From the NCBI RefSeq assembly GCF_018417475.1, contig NZ_CP054856.1, positions 3,875,001 through 3,939,000 on the forward strand: a DNA stretch of 64,000 nucleotides, in the 5' to 3' direction. The stretch is from Novosphingobium decolorationis. Lineage in GTDB: Bacteria > Pseudomonadota > Alphaproteobacteria > Sphingomonadales > Sphingomonadaceae. The notes beneath the pieces are model-generated. The model had not been told where the DNA came from. It made no database searches and saw nothing but the letters and a program-made list of their open reading frames with translations. Shown here piece by piece: positions 9,452 through 18,060 of this stretch. How positions within the stretch are numbered: position 1 is the first letter of the stretch; every line of letters starts with the position of its first letter. A program made the position numbers and the translations under genes.

Positions 9452-11061
9452 AGACACTCTCGCTGCGTAAAGCCACGCTCGGCCTGCTGGCAGGTGCCGC
9501 CATTCTCGCGCCGCTTGCCGTTCATGGGGAAGGGCACGAGCCGGATGGCACCCTGACCGTGATCCGGGGCGGGACGATCTACGATGGCGCCTCGATGTCG
9601 CCTGTGACCGGAGACGTCGTGCTGCGCGGCGATGCCATCGTCTATGTCGGTCCGGCGCGTGCGGTGCCCGAAGGCGCCCGTGTGGTCGATGCCACGGGCA
9701 AGATCGTGGCGCCCGGCTTCATTGATCCGCACACCCACGCCCAGCGCTTCCTGGAGAGTGCGGGGGGCGAGGGGCGTCTCAACCTGCCCTGGCTGATGCA
9801 GGGCGTGACGACGATCTTCACAGGCGTCGACGGGGGCGGGACGAGCGAGGTGAAGGCCTTTCTCGACGATGTCGAGGCGCGCACGTTCGGCACCAATGTC
9901 GCGGCTTACGTCGGCTTCGGGCCGGTGCGCCGCGCGGTGCTGGACAACGATGCGCGCGCGCCCACAGGCGAGGAACTGGAACGCATGCAGGCGCTCGTCG
10001 CCAAGGGCATGTGCGAGGGTGCGCTCGGCCTTTCGACGGGGCTGTTCTATGCGCCGCAAAGCTTCTCGAAGACCGGGGAAGTGACCGCGCTGGCCCGCGA
10101 GGCGGCAAAGCGCGGGGGGGTCTACGACACCCACCAGCGCGACGAGGCCACCTACACCATCGGCATCGAAAAGTCGGTGGAAGAGGCGATCACCATCGGG
10201 CGCGAGGCGGGCCTGCCGGTCCACTTCGCTCACATCAAGGTGCTGGGCGTCGACGTTCACGGGACTTCCGGCGCGATCATCGCGCAGATCGAGAAGGCGC
10301 GCGCGCAGGGGCAGGACGTGACCGCTGACCAGTACCCGTGGGAGGCTTCGGGCACGAGCCTTCAGGCTTCGCTCCTGCCGGGCTGGGCGCAGGACGGCGG
10401 GCGCGTAGCGCTCCTGAAGCGCCTTGACGACCCGGCAACGCGCGAGCGGATCAAGGCAGAGATGACCGAGAACATGCGCCGCCGCGGCGGCCCGCACGCG
10501 CTGCTGCTCACCCATCCCGGCCACGAGTGGACCGCGATGCGTCTGGATGAGATCGCTGCACGCTGGGAGATCGACCCGCTCGACGCCGCGATCCGCATCA
10601 TCCGTGACGGGGACCGCTCGGGCAAGCTTGTCTCCTTCAACATGGCCGAACGCGACATTGCCGCCTTCATGCGCCAGCCCTGGGTCGTCACCAGTTCGGA
10701 CGGCTCGGAAGGCCACCCGCGCATGTACGCGAACTTCCCGCAGAAATACGCCAAGTACGTCAAGGCCGAGCACGTGATCGACCTCGCCACGTTCATCAAT
10801 TCAAGCACGGGCCGGACCGCCGACATGTCCGGCCTCGCCGACCGGGGGCACCTCAAGGCCGGGTACAAGGCCGATGTCGTGGTCTTCGATCCGGACGGTT
10901 ACCGGCCGGTCGCGACGTACGTATCGCCGCGCGAACTGACGGTAGGTGTGGATGCGCTTTTCGTGAACGGCCAGCAGGCGATCCGCGAGGGAAAGCCTAC
11001 AGGACGCGCGGCGGGCAGGGCCCTTCGCCACACGCCGCCACCGGGTAGCTGCCCGGCCTGA
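9448..11061 (+). CDS. N-acyl-D-amino-acid deacylase (D-aminoacylase-like amidohydrolase), exported
   Basis: 537 residues with a signal peptide (about 1-27). The amidohydrolase signature reads GKIVAPGFIDPHTHAQ, with metal-binding His-x-His. Other metal-site regions are EGALGLSTGLFYAP, the His regions GVYDTHQRDE and LPVHFAHIKV, and the Asp region VTSSDGSEGHPR, all in the order seen in D-aminoacylases. It would release D-amino acids from N-acyl derivatives by hydrolysis at a metal centre. The start overlaps the hydrolase stop, showing translational coupling, and the next gene encodes a D-amino-acid oxidising flavoprotein. Related enzymes acting on other N-substituted amino acids cannot be excluded. 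Confidence 0.87.
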   Translation: MKTLSLRKATLGLLAGAAILAPLAVHGEGHEPDGTLTVIRGGTIYDGASMSPVTGDVVLRGDAIVYVGPARAVPEGARVVDATGKIVAPGFIDPHTHAQRFLESAGGEGRLNLPWLMQGVTTIFTGVDGGGTSEVKAFLDDVEARTFGTNVAAYVGFGPVRRAVLDNDARAPTGEELERMQALVAKGMCEGALGLSTGLFYAPQSFSKTGEVTALAREAAKRGGVYDTHQRDEATYTIGIEKSVEEAITIGREAGLPVHFAHIKVLGVDVHGTSGAIIAQIEKARAQGQDVTADQYPWEASGTSLQASLLPGWAQDGGRVALLKRLDDPATRERIKAEMTENMRRRGGPHALLLTHPGHEWTAMRLDEIAARWEIDPLDAAIRIIRDGDRSGKLVSFNMAERDIAAFMRQPWVVTSSDGSEGHPRMYANFPQKYAKYVKAEHVIDLATFINSSTGRTADMSGLADRGHLKAGYKADVVVFDPDGYRPVATYVSPRELTVGVDALFVNGQQAIREGKPTGRAAGRALRHTPPPGSCPA

Positions 11062-11104
11062 GCCACGCCCCTCGCTGGGGTCGACACGATAGGACGAGGA
11101 CGAG

Positions 11105-12397
11105 ATGGACCATTCGCGATCCGCGAAGGGAGAGCCGCGCGCGCGCTCTGCGAAGGCGCCGCAAGAGGACGCTCCGGTCGATGTGGCCGTGCTCGGCGCG
11201 GGCGTCGTGGGGCTGTGCACGGCCTACGCGCTGGCGCGGCGCGGACTTCGCGTGGCCTTGGTCGAGCGTGCAGGCGAGCCGGGGCGGGGAACCTCCTTTG
11301 CCAACGGCGCGCAGCTCAGCTTTGCCTATACCGACGCGCTGGCGCAGCCTTCGCTCTGGCGCAAGCTGCCGGGTATGCTGGCCGGGCTTGACCCCGCGTT
11401 TCGCGTGCGGCCCTCGCTGGATCCCGAATTCCTGCGCTGGGGCCTTGCATTCCTGCGCAACTGCACCGCGGCGCGATTTTCCCGGCAGACCTGGGCAGCG
11501 CTGGAACTGGGCGTGGAATCGCAGGTCGCCCTGGCGGATCTGCGCGCGCGCCATCCCTTTGCCTTCAATCACGCGCGTCCGGGCAAGATGCACCTGTTCC
11601 GGGACGGCGCGGCGCTGGCGCGGGCCGAAGAGGTGTCGCACATGAAGCGCGAGGCGGGTTTTGAACAGCATGTCGTGGGGGCTGCGCAGGCGCGCGAGAT
11701 CGAACCTGCGCTCGCCGAGGCGGGGGACTTCGTTGGCGCGCTCTGGACGCCGGAGGAGGAAGTGGGGGATCCCTATCTCTTCTGCCGTGGACTGCTGGAG
11801 GTGCTGACGCGCGAATACGGCGTCGCTGCGCAGTTCAATTTTGCCGCCGGCGCGCCGCTGGTTTCGGCAGACGGCGTGGCGATCCCCGCCAGGGGCTCGC
11901 CACGAACCATCCGGGCGCGGCGCATGGTGGTGTGTCTGGGCATCGATGCGCCCGACTATCTTTCCTCGCTCGGCATTCGCGCGGCGATCCAGCCGATGAA
12001 AGGGTACAGTTTTACAGCCCCGCTCGGTGCCCATGCTCCGCACGTCAGCCTGACAGATACGGCGCGCAAGATCGTGTTCTGCCGCCTTGGTGAGACCATG
12101 CGGATTGCCGGGTTGGCCGAACTCGGCGTGCACGATGCGGCGGTCGATCCGGCGCGGTTGCGGGCGCTGGTCGAGGGCGCGCGCGCGGGTCTCCCCCAGG
12201 CCGCGCGCTACGACGAGGCGGGACAGGGCTGGGCAGGCCTGCGCCCAATGCGCCCGGACAGCGTGCCCGAGGTGCGGCGCGCGGGCGAGCGGATCTTCCT
12301 CAATATCGGGCACGGCATGCTCGGCTGGACCTTCGCGGCGGGCTGCGGCGAACGCGTTGCCGGGCAGGTTCTGGCCGCAACCCGCGAGACACAGTGA
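11105..12397 (+). CDS. FAD-dependent D-amino-acid dehydrogenase (DadA-like)
   Basis: 430 residues of the DAO/DadA oxidoreductase type. The FAD-binding Rossmann motif VDVAVLGAGVVGLCTAYALA occupies residues 25-44 (GAGVVG 31-36), followed by VALVERAGEPGRGTSFANGA. The C-terminal IFLNIGHGMLGWTFAAGCG is the second FAD contact typical of DadA. It should oxidise D-amino acids to imino acids that hydrolyse to 2-oxo acids, passing electrons to the respiratory chain. It follows the D-aminoacylase gene by 43 bases and precedes ridA, whose product deals with reactive imines or enamines. The N-terminal 20 polar residues are an unusual extension, and the true start could be slightly downstream. Confidence 0.87.
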   Translation: MDHSRSAKGEPRARSAKAPQEDAPVDVAVLGAGVVGLCTAYALARRGLRVALVERAGEPGRGTSFANGAQLSFAYTDALAQPSLWRKLPGMLAGLDPAFRVRPSLDPEFLRWGLAFLRNCTAARFSRQTWAALELGVESQVALADLRARHPFAFNHARPGKMHLFRDGAALARAEEVSHMKREAGFEQHVVGAAQAREIEPALAEAGDFVGALWTPEEEVGDPYLFCRGLLEVLTREYGVAAQFNFAAGAPLVSADGVAIPARGSPRTIRARRMVVCLGIDAPDYLSSLGIRAAIQPMKGYSFTAPLGAHAPHVSLTDTARKIVFCRLGETMRIAGLAELGVHDAAVDPARLRALVEGARAGLPQAARYDEAGQGWAGLRPMRPDSVPEVRRAGERIFLNIGHGMLGWTFAAGCGERVAGQVLAATRETQ

Positions 12398-12413
12398 AAG
12401 AAGGACTTATCCC

Positions 12414-12761
12414 ATGACCACGCCGACCCGTCCCCCGCTCAGCCGCTTTCGCCGCGCGGGTGATCTCGTCTTCACCTCGGGCCAACTGCCGCGCGGCGAC
12501 GATGGCGCAATCGTGCCCGGTGACATCACCGTCCAGACGCGCCAGGCGCTGGCGAACCTGGAGGCCGTGCTCGCGGAGGCAGGCGCGCGGCTCGGCCAGG
12601 TCGTCAAGGTGACCGCCTGGCTGACCGATGCGGCGCACATGGCCGGCTTCAACGCGGTTTACCGTGAGGTCTTCGGCGAACCCTTTCCCGCCCGATCCAC
12701 CGTCATCAGCGGCCTTGTTGCCGGGGATGTCGAGATCGAGGCGGTGGCCTGCCTGGCGTGA
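12414..12761 (+). CDS. RidA/YjgF-family enamine/imine deaminase
   Basis: 115 residues from ATG 12414, with AAGGAC upstream. The RidA fold is clear: AGDLVFTSGQLPR near the N-terminus, ANLEAVLAEAGARLGQVVKV centrally, and FPARSTVISG with the conserved substrate-binding arginine, then VEIEAVA at the end. Family members hydrolyse reactive enamines or imines formed by amino-acid oxidases and PLP enzymes to 2-oxo acids and ammonia. It is the last gene of the LysR-linked operon, 16 bases after the flavoprotein gene, and fits as the imine-clearing step after D-amino-acid oxidation. Confidence 0.92.
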   Translation: MTTPTRPPLSRFRRAGDLVFTSGQLPRGDDGAIVPGDITVQTRQALANLEAVLAEAGARLGQVVKVTAWLTDAAHMAGFNAVYREVFGEPFPARSTVISGLVAGDVEIEAVACLA

Positions 12762-12796
12762 CCCCACCCACCCCCAGACCGGGCAGGTCATAGAAG

Positions 12797-12834
12797 AAGA
12801 GGCGCTGCGTCCACGGGGATGCAGCGCCTCTTTA
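12797..12834 (+). terminator. Rho-independent terminator of the D-amino-acid operon
   Basis: Arms AGAGGCGCTGC (12798-12808) and GCAGCGCCTCT (12821-12831) form an 11-bp stem with a 12-base loop, followed by TTTAT. It lies 36 bases after the ridA stop. The IS element begins within about five bases of its end. Confidence 0.75.
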
Positions 12835-12838
12835 TAGG

Positions 12839-12854
12839 ATGGCCCGCCCCTTTT
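12839..12854. repeat. Left subterminal inverted repeat of the IS
   Basis: ATGGCCCGCCCCTTTT pairs with the right repeat at 14171-14186 with 15 of 16 matches. Confidence 0.75.
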
Positions 12855-12905
12855 CCCCGGCAGCGGGTATGATGCCGGTGCTTGAGAAGGGAAAGGAACG
12901 GACCG

Positions 12906-13937
12906 ATGTCTATTGTGATCCTTGGCGTTGATCTGGGCAAGAACGCTTGCAGCATCGTCGGTGTGGATGCGACCGGGGCGGTTGTCCTGCGCCGGTCGAT
13001 GCGCCGACAAACATTGATCGATTACGTCTCGAAGCTACCAGCATGCATTGTAGCGATGGAGGCGTGTTGCGGCGCTCATCATATGGGCCGTCTCTTCGCC
13101 GGTCATGGGCACGAGATCCGGCTGATGTCACCGGAATACGTTCGCCCTTACGTGAAAGCGCAGAAAAATGACGACCGGGATGCCGAAGGCATCGCTGAGG
13201 CAGCATCACGCCCGACGATGCGCTTCGTAGAACTCAAAAGCCAGGATCAGTTAGATATCCAGACCCTTCACCGCGTCCGGTCCCGTTTGGTGGCTGAGCG
13301 CAGGAGCCTGATCAACCAGTTGCGCGCCATCATGCTGGAGCGCGGCACGATTTTTCCGGTTGGTCGCCGCAAGCTGGAACTCGGTGTTGATGCTTTGCTC
13401 CTTCAGGGGGAGGCAGGGTTGTCCCCTCGAATTCGCCGGCTCATCGGCGATCTTCGTACAGAATGGCGACACCTCGACGAGAAAATCGAGAGCCTGAACG
13501 CCGAGTTTGTTGAACTTGCCCGCAATGATGCCGCCGCCCGGCGTCTGACATCCATCCCCGGAATCGGGGTGCTCAACGCCACCGCGCTGATCGCAGCGGT
13601 CGGCAATGCCGGTAGCTTCGCCAAGGCCCGAGATCTGGGGGCATGGCTTGGTCTTGTCCCACGCCAGCATACCACCGGAGGCAAACCACGACTGCTGGGC
13701 ATCTCGAAACGCGGCAACACCTACTTGCGAACCCTGCTGATCCATGGTGCCAGGGCCAGCCTGCCCTCGATCTCTCGAAGTGACACACCGCTCGGGCGAT
13801 GGCTCAAAGCGATGCTGGAACGAGGTGTTCACCGCAATGCTGCCGTGGTCGCCCTGGCCAATAAGCTGGCGCGGATCGCCTGGGCCGCTTTGCGCAAGGG
13901 CGCAACCTTCGAACGCAGCTACCCCGTCGCCGTTTGA
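12906..13937 (+). CDS. IS110-family transposase
   Basis: 343 residues from ATG 12906, preceded by GGAAAGGAACGG. The N-terminal DEDD RuvC-like domain begins ILGVDLGKNACSIVGVD (Asp9) and contains VAMEACCGAHHMG (Glu52) and AQKNDDRDAEGIAEAA (Asp near 89-92). A helical linker (VRSRLVAERRSLINQLRAIM) follows. The C-terminal Tnp2 domain has SIPGIGVLNATALIAAVG and GGKPRLLGISKRGNTYLR, which carries the catalytic Ser region. Family members catalyse site-directed excision and insertion guided by an RNA encoded in the element. No frameshift is seen, so it may be active. Codon use is less GC-extreme than its neighbours, in keeping with transfer. Confidence 0.95.
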   Translation: MSIVILGVDLGKNACSIVGVDATGAVVLRRSMRRQTLIDYVSKLPACIVAMEACCGAHHMGRLFAGHGHEIRLMSPEYVRPYVKAQKNDDRDAEGIAEAASRPTMRFVELKSQDQLDIQTLHRVRSRLVAERRSLINQLRAIMLERGTIFPVGRRKLELGVDALLLQGEAGLSPRIRRLIGDLRTEWRHLDEKIESLNAEFVELARNDAAARRLTSIPGIGVLNATALIAAVGNAGSFAKARDLGAWLGLVPRQHTTGGKPRLLGISKRGNTYLRTLLIHGARASLPSISRSDTPLGRWLKAMLERGVHRNAAVVALANKLARIAWAALRKGATFERSYPVAV

Positions 13938-14170
13938 ACCGATCGGCCTGATGCTCATCTGGGCATAGGCCAACGTTGTTTGCAGGAAGGATTGGAAAGA
14001 TGGCCTGACAGTCGACCAGCATCTGGAAAGCCCGGTCAAAAAAATGGCACTTGCTGCCGACGTCTTTATTGCGGCTCCAGATGCGCGGATCTCCATCTTG
14101 GCCACGGGCTTGCTCGTGAGACCGTATACGTTGACGCAGACTGATCAGATCACCTCAAAATCATGCTTGC
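13938..14170 (+). ncRNA. Putative bridge/seek guide RNA in the IS 3' non-coding end
   Basis: The region between the transposase stop and the right inverted repeat has no ORF but contains nested complementary arms: AAGATGG (13997-14003) with CCATCTT (14093-14099), and inside these CATCTGGA (14020-14027) with TCCAGATG (14076-14083). IS1111-group elements are known to encode a structured guide RNA in this position that pairs with target and donor DNA. The exact RNA ends and the guide loops are not determined here. Confidence 0.5.
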
Positions 14171-14186
14171 AAACGGGGCGGGCCAT
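14171..14186. repeat. Right subterminal inverted repeat of the IS
   Basis: AAACGGGGCGGGCCAT is the inverted partner of 12839-12854. A run of six T residues follows shortly after (14190-14195). Confidence 0.75.
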
Positions 14187-14310
14187 ACGTTTTTTGAAGG
14201 GGGGAAGGAGAGAGAATCCGAGGGTCATTGCCCTCGGGCTCCCCGAACTGTCGACCTCACCCTGCGTGCGCAACCTTGGTCGAAGAAGGTGATGGCACCC
14301 GGTTTTGGGG

Positions 14311-14330
14311 CAAGGGGGGATGACCCCTTG
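14311..14330 (-). terminator. Small stem-loop after the symporter gene
   Basis: CAAGGGG (14311-14317) and CCCCTTG (14324-14330) form a 7-bp stem 18 bases past the symporter stop. A second stem, CCGAGGG/CCCTCGG, is at 14218-14237. Neither has a strong T-tract on the minus strand. No gene is seen in 14187-14348. Confidence 0.35.
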
Positions 14331-14348
14331 TTCGCCTGCTTTTCTGCT

Positions 14349-15587
14349 TCAGACGTCGTCGGCCGAGATATACTCCTCGACGTCGATCTCGCCCGCCATG
14401 CGGCCGACTGCCACTGCGACGGTGGCATCGCCGGTGACGTTCGTCATCGTGCGCGCCATGTCGAGCAGGTGGTTGATCCCAGCGACAAAGGCGATGGTCT
14501 CCAGCGGCACGCCGATGGAGGCAAGGACAAGGCTCATCATCACGAGGCCAGAGCCCGGCACACCCGCCGCGCCGATCGCGCCGAGCGTCGAGGTGAGGGC
14601 GATCATTACGTAGGAGAACCAGCTCAGCTCGATGCCGTAGGCCTGCGCGCCGAACAGCGCGATGACGCCCAGGTACATCGCGGTGCCGTTCATGTTGATC
14701 GTTGCGCCCAGTGCCACGGTGAAGCTGGCGATGGAGTTGGAAACGCCCAGGTTCCGCTCGACGCAGCGCAGCGTGACGGGAAGCGCGGCGTTGGAGGAGG
14801 CGGTCGAGAAGGCGACGGCCTGCGCATCGATGATGCCGCGGTAGAAATCGCGCACTGGCAGGCGCGCGATGCCCTTGAGGATCAGCGGGTAGACGATGCC
14901 CAGGATGATTGCACAGCCCAGGTAGTTGAGCCCGACCAGCTTGGAGAGCGGCACCAGCGCTTCGAACCCGAACGTCCCCGCGACCCAGGCGATCAGCGCG
15001 AAGACGCCCAGAGGCGTCAGTTCCATCACGAAGATGGTCATGTTCTGCATGACGACCGAGCCCGCGTTCATCGCCTTGGCGAGCGGCTTGCCCTCTTCGC
15101 CCGAGACGAGAATGGCCATACCGAACAGCACGGAGAAGACGATGACGGGCAGGATCGAGCCCTGCGCCATGGCCATGATCGGATTCTCCGGCACGAGCCC
15201 CACGATCATCGCGATGAGCGACTGGTCGGGCGCTTCGGGTACGGCACTGCCGGCGGGAAGGGCAATGGAGAGCCCCTCGCCCGGCTGGGCCAGCGTGGCG
15301 AGCCCCATGCCCAGTGACACCGAGATCAGCGCGGTGCCCATGAAGAGGAGGAGCGCCCGCCCGCCGACCTTGCCCAGGCGCCCGATGTCACCCACCGCGG
15401 TGATCCCCGAGACCAGCGAGAAGAAGATGAGCGGCACCACCAGCATCTTGATCGCACGGATGAAAAGATCGCCGATCCAGCGGATCGCGTTCGCCTGCTC
15501 GCCCAGCGCAAGGCCGGCCAGAATGCCCAGGACAAGGGCGGCAAGGACGCGTTTCCAGAGCGGGGTCGTGAACCAGGCTTTCAGCAT
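14349..15587 (-). CDS. Dicarboxylate/amino acid:cation symporter (DAACS family)
   Basis: 412 residues from ATG 15585-15587, placed where the protein begins MLKAWFTTPLWKRVLAALVLG, the normal start of this family. About eight membrane segments are visible. The family's re-entrant loop and substrate motifs are present: FSTASSNAALPVTL, TINMNGTAMYLG and LDMARTMTNVTGD. It would import glutamate, aspartate or C4-dicarboxylates with sodium or protons. It lies alone on the minus strand between the IS and the next TonB receptor. A role in the neighbouring amino-acid catabolism is plausible but not shown. Confidence 0.93.
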   Translation of the reverse strand: MLKAWFTTPLWKRVLAALVLGILAGLALGEQANAIRWIGDLFIRAIKMLVVPLIFFSLVSGITAVGDIGRLGKVGGRALLLFMGTALISVSLGMGLATLAQPGEGLSIALPAGSAVPEAPDQSLIAMIVGLVPENPIMAMAQGSILPVIVFSVLFGMAILVSGEEGKPLAKAMNAGSVVMQNMTIFVMELTPLGVFALIAWVAGTFGFEALVPLSKLVGLNYLGCAIILGIVYPLILKGIARLPVRDFYRGIIDAQAVAFSTASSNAALPVTLRCVERNLGVSNSIASFTVALGATINMNGTAMYLGVIALFGAQAYGIELSWFSYVMIALTSTLGAIGAAGVPGSGLVMMSLVLASIGVPLETIAFVAGINHLLDMARTMTNVTGDATVAVAVGRMAGEIDVEEYISADDV

Positions 15588-15738
15588 CGGGCGGGGCGTC
15601 CTTGTCGGTCTGCAGAAGGGGGGGGAGCGAGGGGGATACCAGAAGGCGGCCAAGCCTGCGCTGCCAAGACTTGGGCAGCCCATAACCCATGTCTATCAAC
15701 GCCTTTCTGCGCGTGGAGCGAAGATACCTGGACGCAAC

Positions 15739-15772
15739 AGGCCCCGCATGTCGGATCGGACATGCGGGGCCT
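15739..15772 (-). terminator. 14-bp stem-loop after the second TonB receptor gene
   Basis: AGGCCCCGCATGTC (15739-15752) and GACATGCGGGGCCT (15759-15772) are perfectly complementary with a 6-base loop. It lies 27 bases beyond the receptor stop. The following minus-strand bases (GTTGCGTCC) are only weakly T-rich. Confidence 0.6.
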
Positions 15773-15799
15773 GGGGTCGGGACGGCGGAAGGGTGCGGA

Positions 15800-17989
15800 T
15801 CAGTAGTCGATGCTGAAGCGCAGGCCGTAACTGACCGGACGCGCGGGCTGGGCGATGTCCGCGCTGGTGAAGTAGTTGCGGGTGAGGTCGTACTTCTCGT
15901 TGAAGATGTTGCGGCCCCACAGGCTGAGCGTCCAGGGCCCGTTGGTGGGCGCCAGCTGCAGTTCGGCGTTGACCACGAAGTAGGCCGCGATGTCGAAGGT
16001 CTCACCCAGCCACGAGGGGTATTCGTCGCGGAAGGAGTACGTCGCGGATGGCGTCAACGTGTAGTCGCCCATCGGGATCGCGTAGCGCATCGACCCGCCC
16101 AGCGAGAGGTTGGGGAAGGGGATGTCGGTGTGTGCGCGGTCGGTGTAGACGGCTTCGCCCACTAGGTTCGAAGCGGGCACGTCGAGATCGAAGAACTCGA
16201 GGTAGCGTCCCTTCTTGTAGCCCACGTACTGCGTGACGGTGACGCCTTCGGCGGGGGTCACGACCACTTCGAGTTCGGTACCCCAGATGCTCGACTTGGG
16301 CGCGTTGGCAAAGCGCCCGACCGCGCCGTTGTCGCCCCAGACCGCCGAGAGCACCTGCTGGTCGCGGTAGTCGTAGTAGAAGAACGAGCCGTTGATCTGG
16401 AAGGTGCGCGAGGGGTTGGCCTTGAAGCCGACTTCGTAGGCGTAGAGCGTTTCAGGCGCAAAGGGCTCGATGCCGCTCTCGTTGCCGGTGTTGTAGGTGG
16501 TGAAGCCGCCCGACTTGGTGCCCTTGCTAGCCGAGGCGTAGAGCAGGAGGTCGTCACTCGGCGTGAATTCGAACGCGAGCTTGCCGGTCAGCGGCTTCAT
16601 CGAGGTGGACACGTCGGTCGGCGGCAGGGCCTGCGCGCCACCAAAGGCGGAGCCAAAGCCCTGGAGCTGGCGCTTTTCATACTCGTAACGAAGCCCGGCA
16701 ATGGCCTTGAAACGCGGCGAAAAGGCGTATTCGAGCTGGCCGAAGCCGCTGATCGATTCCACCTTCTGCGCATAGTTCACGCGGGCGTAGGTGCCATAGA
16801 CATCGACGAAATCGGAGTAGTAGCGCTCGTCGAGGTTCTGCTGCGAATAGTAGGCGCCCACCACCCAGGTCAGCGGACCGGGCTGCGAATTGCTGAGGCG
16901 GACTTCCTGGGCAAAGACATCGACATCGCTGCCGAAGAAGGTGTCCGCCTCGACCGACGCCGAGCTATCCCAGTCGGCGAACTGTTCGCGGTGGAGCCAG
17001 TCGTAGGCGGTGACACTGGTCAGTGTGACAGAGCCGAAGTCATAGGACAGATTTGCCGAAGCGCCCCAGGTCTCGTTGTTGACGCCGGGCACGTCGCCGA
17101 CCGAGAGTTCGGTGTCGGCCAGCAGCTGCGGGGAGAGGCCCCAGCCGGTCGCGAAGCGGTCGGTGTCGGCCGGAATGACCGGCCCTGCGCCGGCCTGCGT
17201 GGGCAGGTCGTTGAGGAGGTAGAGACCGGTGGCCTCGGATGTGTCGCGCCCGTAGTGGAAATCGAGCAGGCCCGAAAAGCCACTGCCCACAGGTTCGATG
17301 GCGAGCAGGGCGCGGCCTGCCCAGCGGTTGGCATCGCCGATCTCTTCGCCCGTGTCGCGGTTGTACTGGTAGGCGCCGCCCTGCTGCGTCGCGCCCGAGA
17401 CGCGCAGGTTGATGCCCTCCGTGATCGGACCCGAGACGTAGGCCTCGCCGCGCACCGCATCGAAGCGGCCATATTCGACCATGCCGCCCGCGGTGAAGTG
17501 GTCGGTCGGCTTGTTGGTGGTGAAGTTGACCGCGCCGCCCGTCGTGTTGCGTCCGTAGAGCGTGCCCTGCGGCCCGCGCAGAACCTCGACCCGCGCGACG
17601 TCGAAGATGAGCCCCTGCGTCATCACCGGCACCGGGTAGGCCACTTCGTTGACGTAGACGCCGACGGTGGGCGAGTTGTTCGAGGCGTAGTCCTGGAAGC
17701 CCACGCCGCGCAGGCGAAACTGCGCCGCGCCGCCGCCGAAGGCGGGCTCGATCTCGAGGCTGGGCGTCGCGTCCTGCAGCTGGTTGACGTTGGTGACGCC
17801 GCGCTGCTCCAGTTCATCGCTGCCGATGACGCTGAGCGCGATGCCCACGTCCTGCGCATTCTGTTCGCGCCGCTGCGCGGTCACGACGATGCTTCCATCC
17901 CCGTTCTCGGATACCTGTGCATAGGCGGGCGCGCAGAGCGTGGCAGCCACGATCGCGCCGATTGCCGTCCGACCCAAATACGTCTTCAT
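15800..17989 (-). CDS. TonB-dependent outer membrane receptor
   Basis: 729 residues. The signal peptide ends at APAYAQ (residue 25). A TonB-box-like GSIVVTAQRREQNAQDVGIA follows, then a plug with QLQDATPSLEIEPAFGGGAA and VEVLRGPQGTLYGRNTTGGA, the hallmark of the sphingomonad/FecA-like TonB receptor group, and a barrel ending YGLRFSIDY. It should carry a small solute across the outer membrane. It lies downstream of the omega-aminotransferase gene on the same strand (gap 127 bases) and faces the amine-utilisation genes, so an amine, amide or peptide substrate is a reasonable guess. No Fur-like site was seen before it. Confidence 0.92.
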   Translation of the reverse strand: MKTYLGRTAIGAIVAATLCAPAYAQVSENGDGSIVVTAQRREQNAQDVGIALSVIGSDELEQRGVTNVNQLQDATPSLEIEPAFGGGAAQFRLRGVGFQDYASNNSPTVGVYVNEVAYPVPVMTQGLIFDVARVEVLRGPQGTLYGRNTTGGAVNFTTNKPTDHFTAGGMVEYGRFDAVRGEAYVSGPITEGINLRVSGATQQGGAYQYNRDTGEEIGDANRWAGRALLAIEPVGSGFSGLLDFHYGRDTSEATGLYLLNDLPTQAGAGPVIPADTDRFATGWGLSPQLLADTELSVGDVPGVNNETWGASANLSYDFGSVTLTSVTAYDWLHREQFADWDSSASVEADTFFGSDVDVFAQEVRLSNSQPGPLTWVVGAYYSQQNLDERYYSDFVDVYGTYARVNYAQKVESISGFGQLEYAFSPRFKAIAGLRYEYEKRQLQGFGSAFGGAQALPPTDVSTSMKPLTGKLAFEFTPSDDLLLYASASKGTKSGGFTTYNTGNESGIEPFAPETLYAYEVGFKANPSRTFQINGSFFYYDYRDQQVLSAVWGDNGAVGRFANAPKSSIWGTELEVVVTPAEGVTVTQYVGYKKGRYLEFFDLDVPASNLVGEAVYTDRAHTDIPFPNLSLGGSMRYAIPMGDYTLTPSATYSFRDEYPSWLGETFDIAAYFVVNAELQLAPTNGPWTLSLWGRNIFNEKYDLTRNYFTSADIAQPARPVSYGLRFSIDY

Positions 17990-18060
17990 GTCAGCTCCCT
18001 TGTATTTGGTGAACGCATGATTGCGTTTCCCCCCCGTTTCAGGCCTCTCCCAAGGGCCTT

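Larger units (their letters stand above)
12839..14186 (+). mobile_element. IS110-family (IS1111-type) insertion sequence
   Basis: A transposase gene is bounded by a 16-base inverted repeat with one mismatch: ATGGCCCGCCCCTTTT at 12839-12854 and AAACGGGGCGGGCCAT at 14171-14186. The 3' non-coding part is about 230 bases long and the 5' part about 50. Subterminal inverted repeats with a long 3' end are the mark of the IS1111 subgroup of IS110. The true ends probably extend a few bases beyond the repeats and cannot be fixed without an empty-site comparison. It appears intact. It separates the D-amino-acid operon from the symporter gene. Confidence 0.8.

Noticed and set aside
12906..13937. Transposase as a decayed remnant
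   Set aside because: The frame is full length with both catalytic domains and flanking inverted repeats, so it is treated as intact.
14163..15317. A 384-codon plus-strand frame over the symporter gene
   Set aside because: Antisense to the DAACS symporter, which has all its family motifs; the composition is His/Asp/Arg-rich shadow type.
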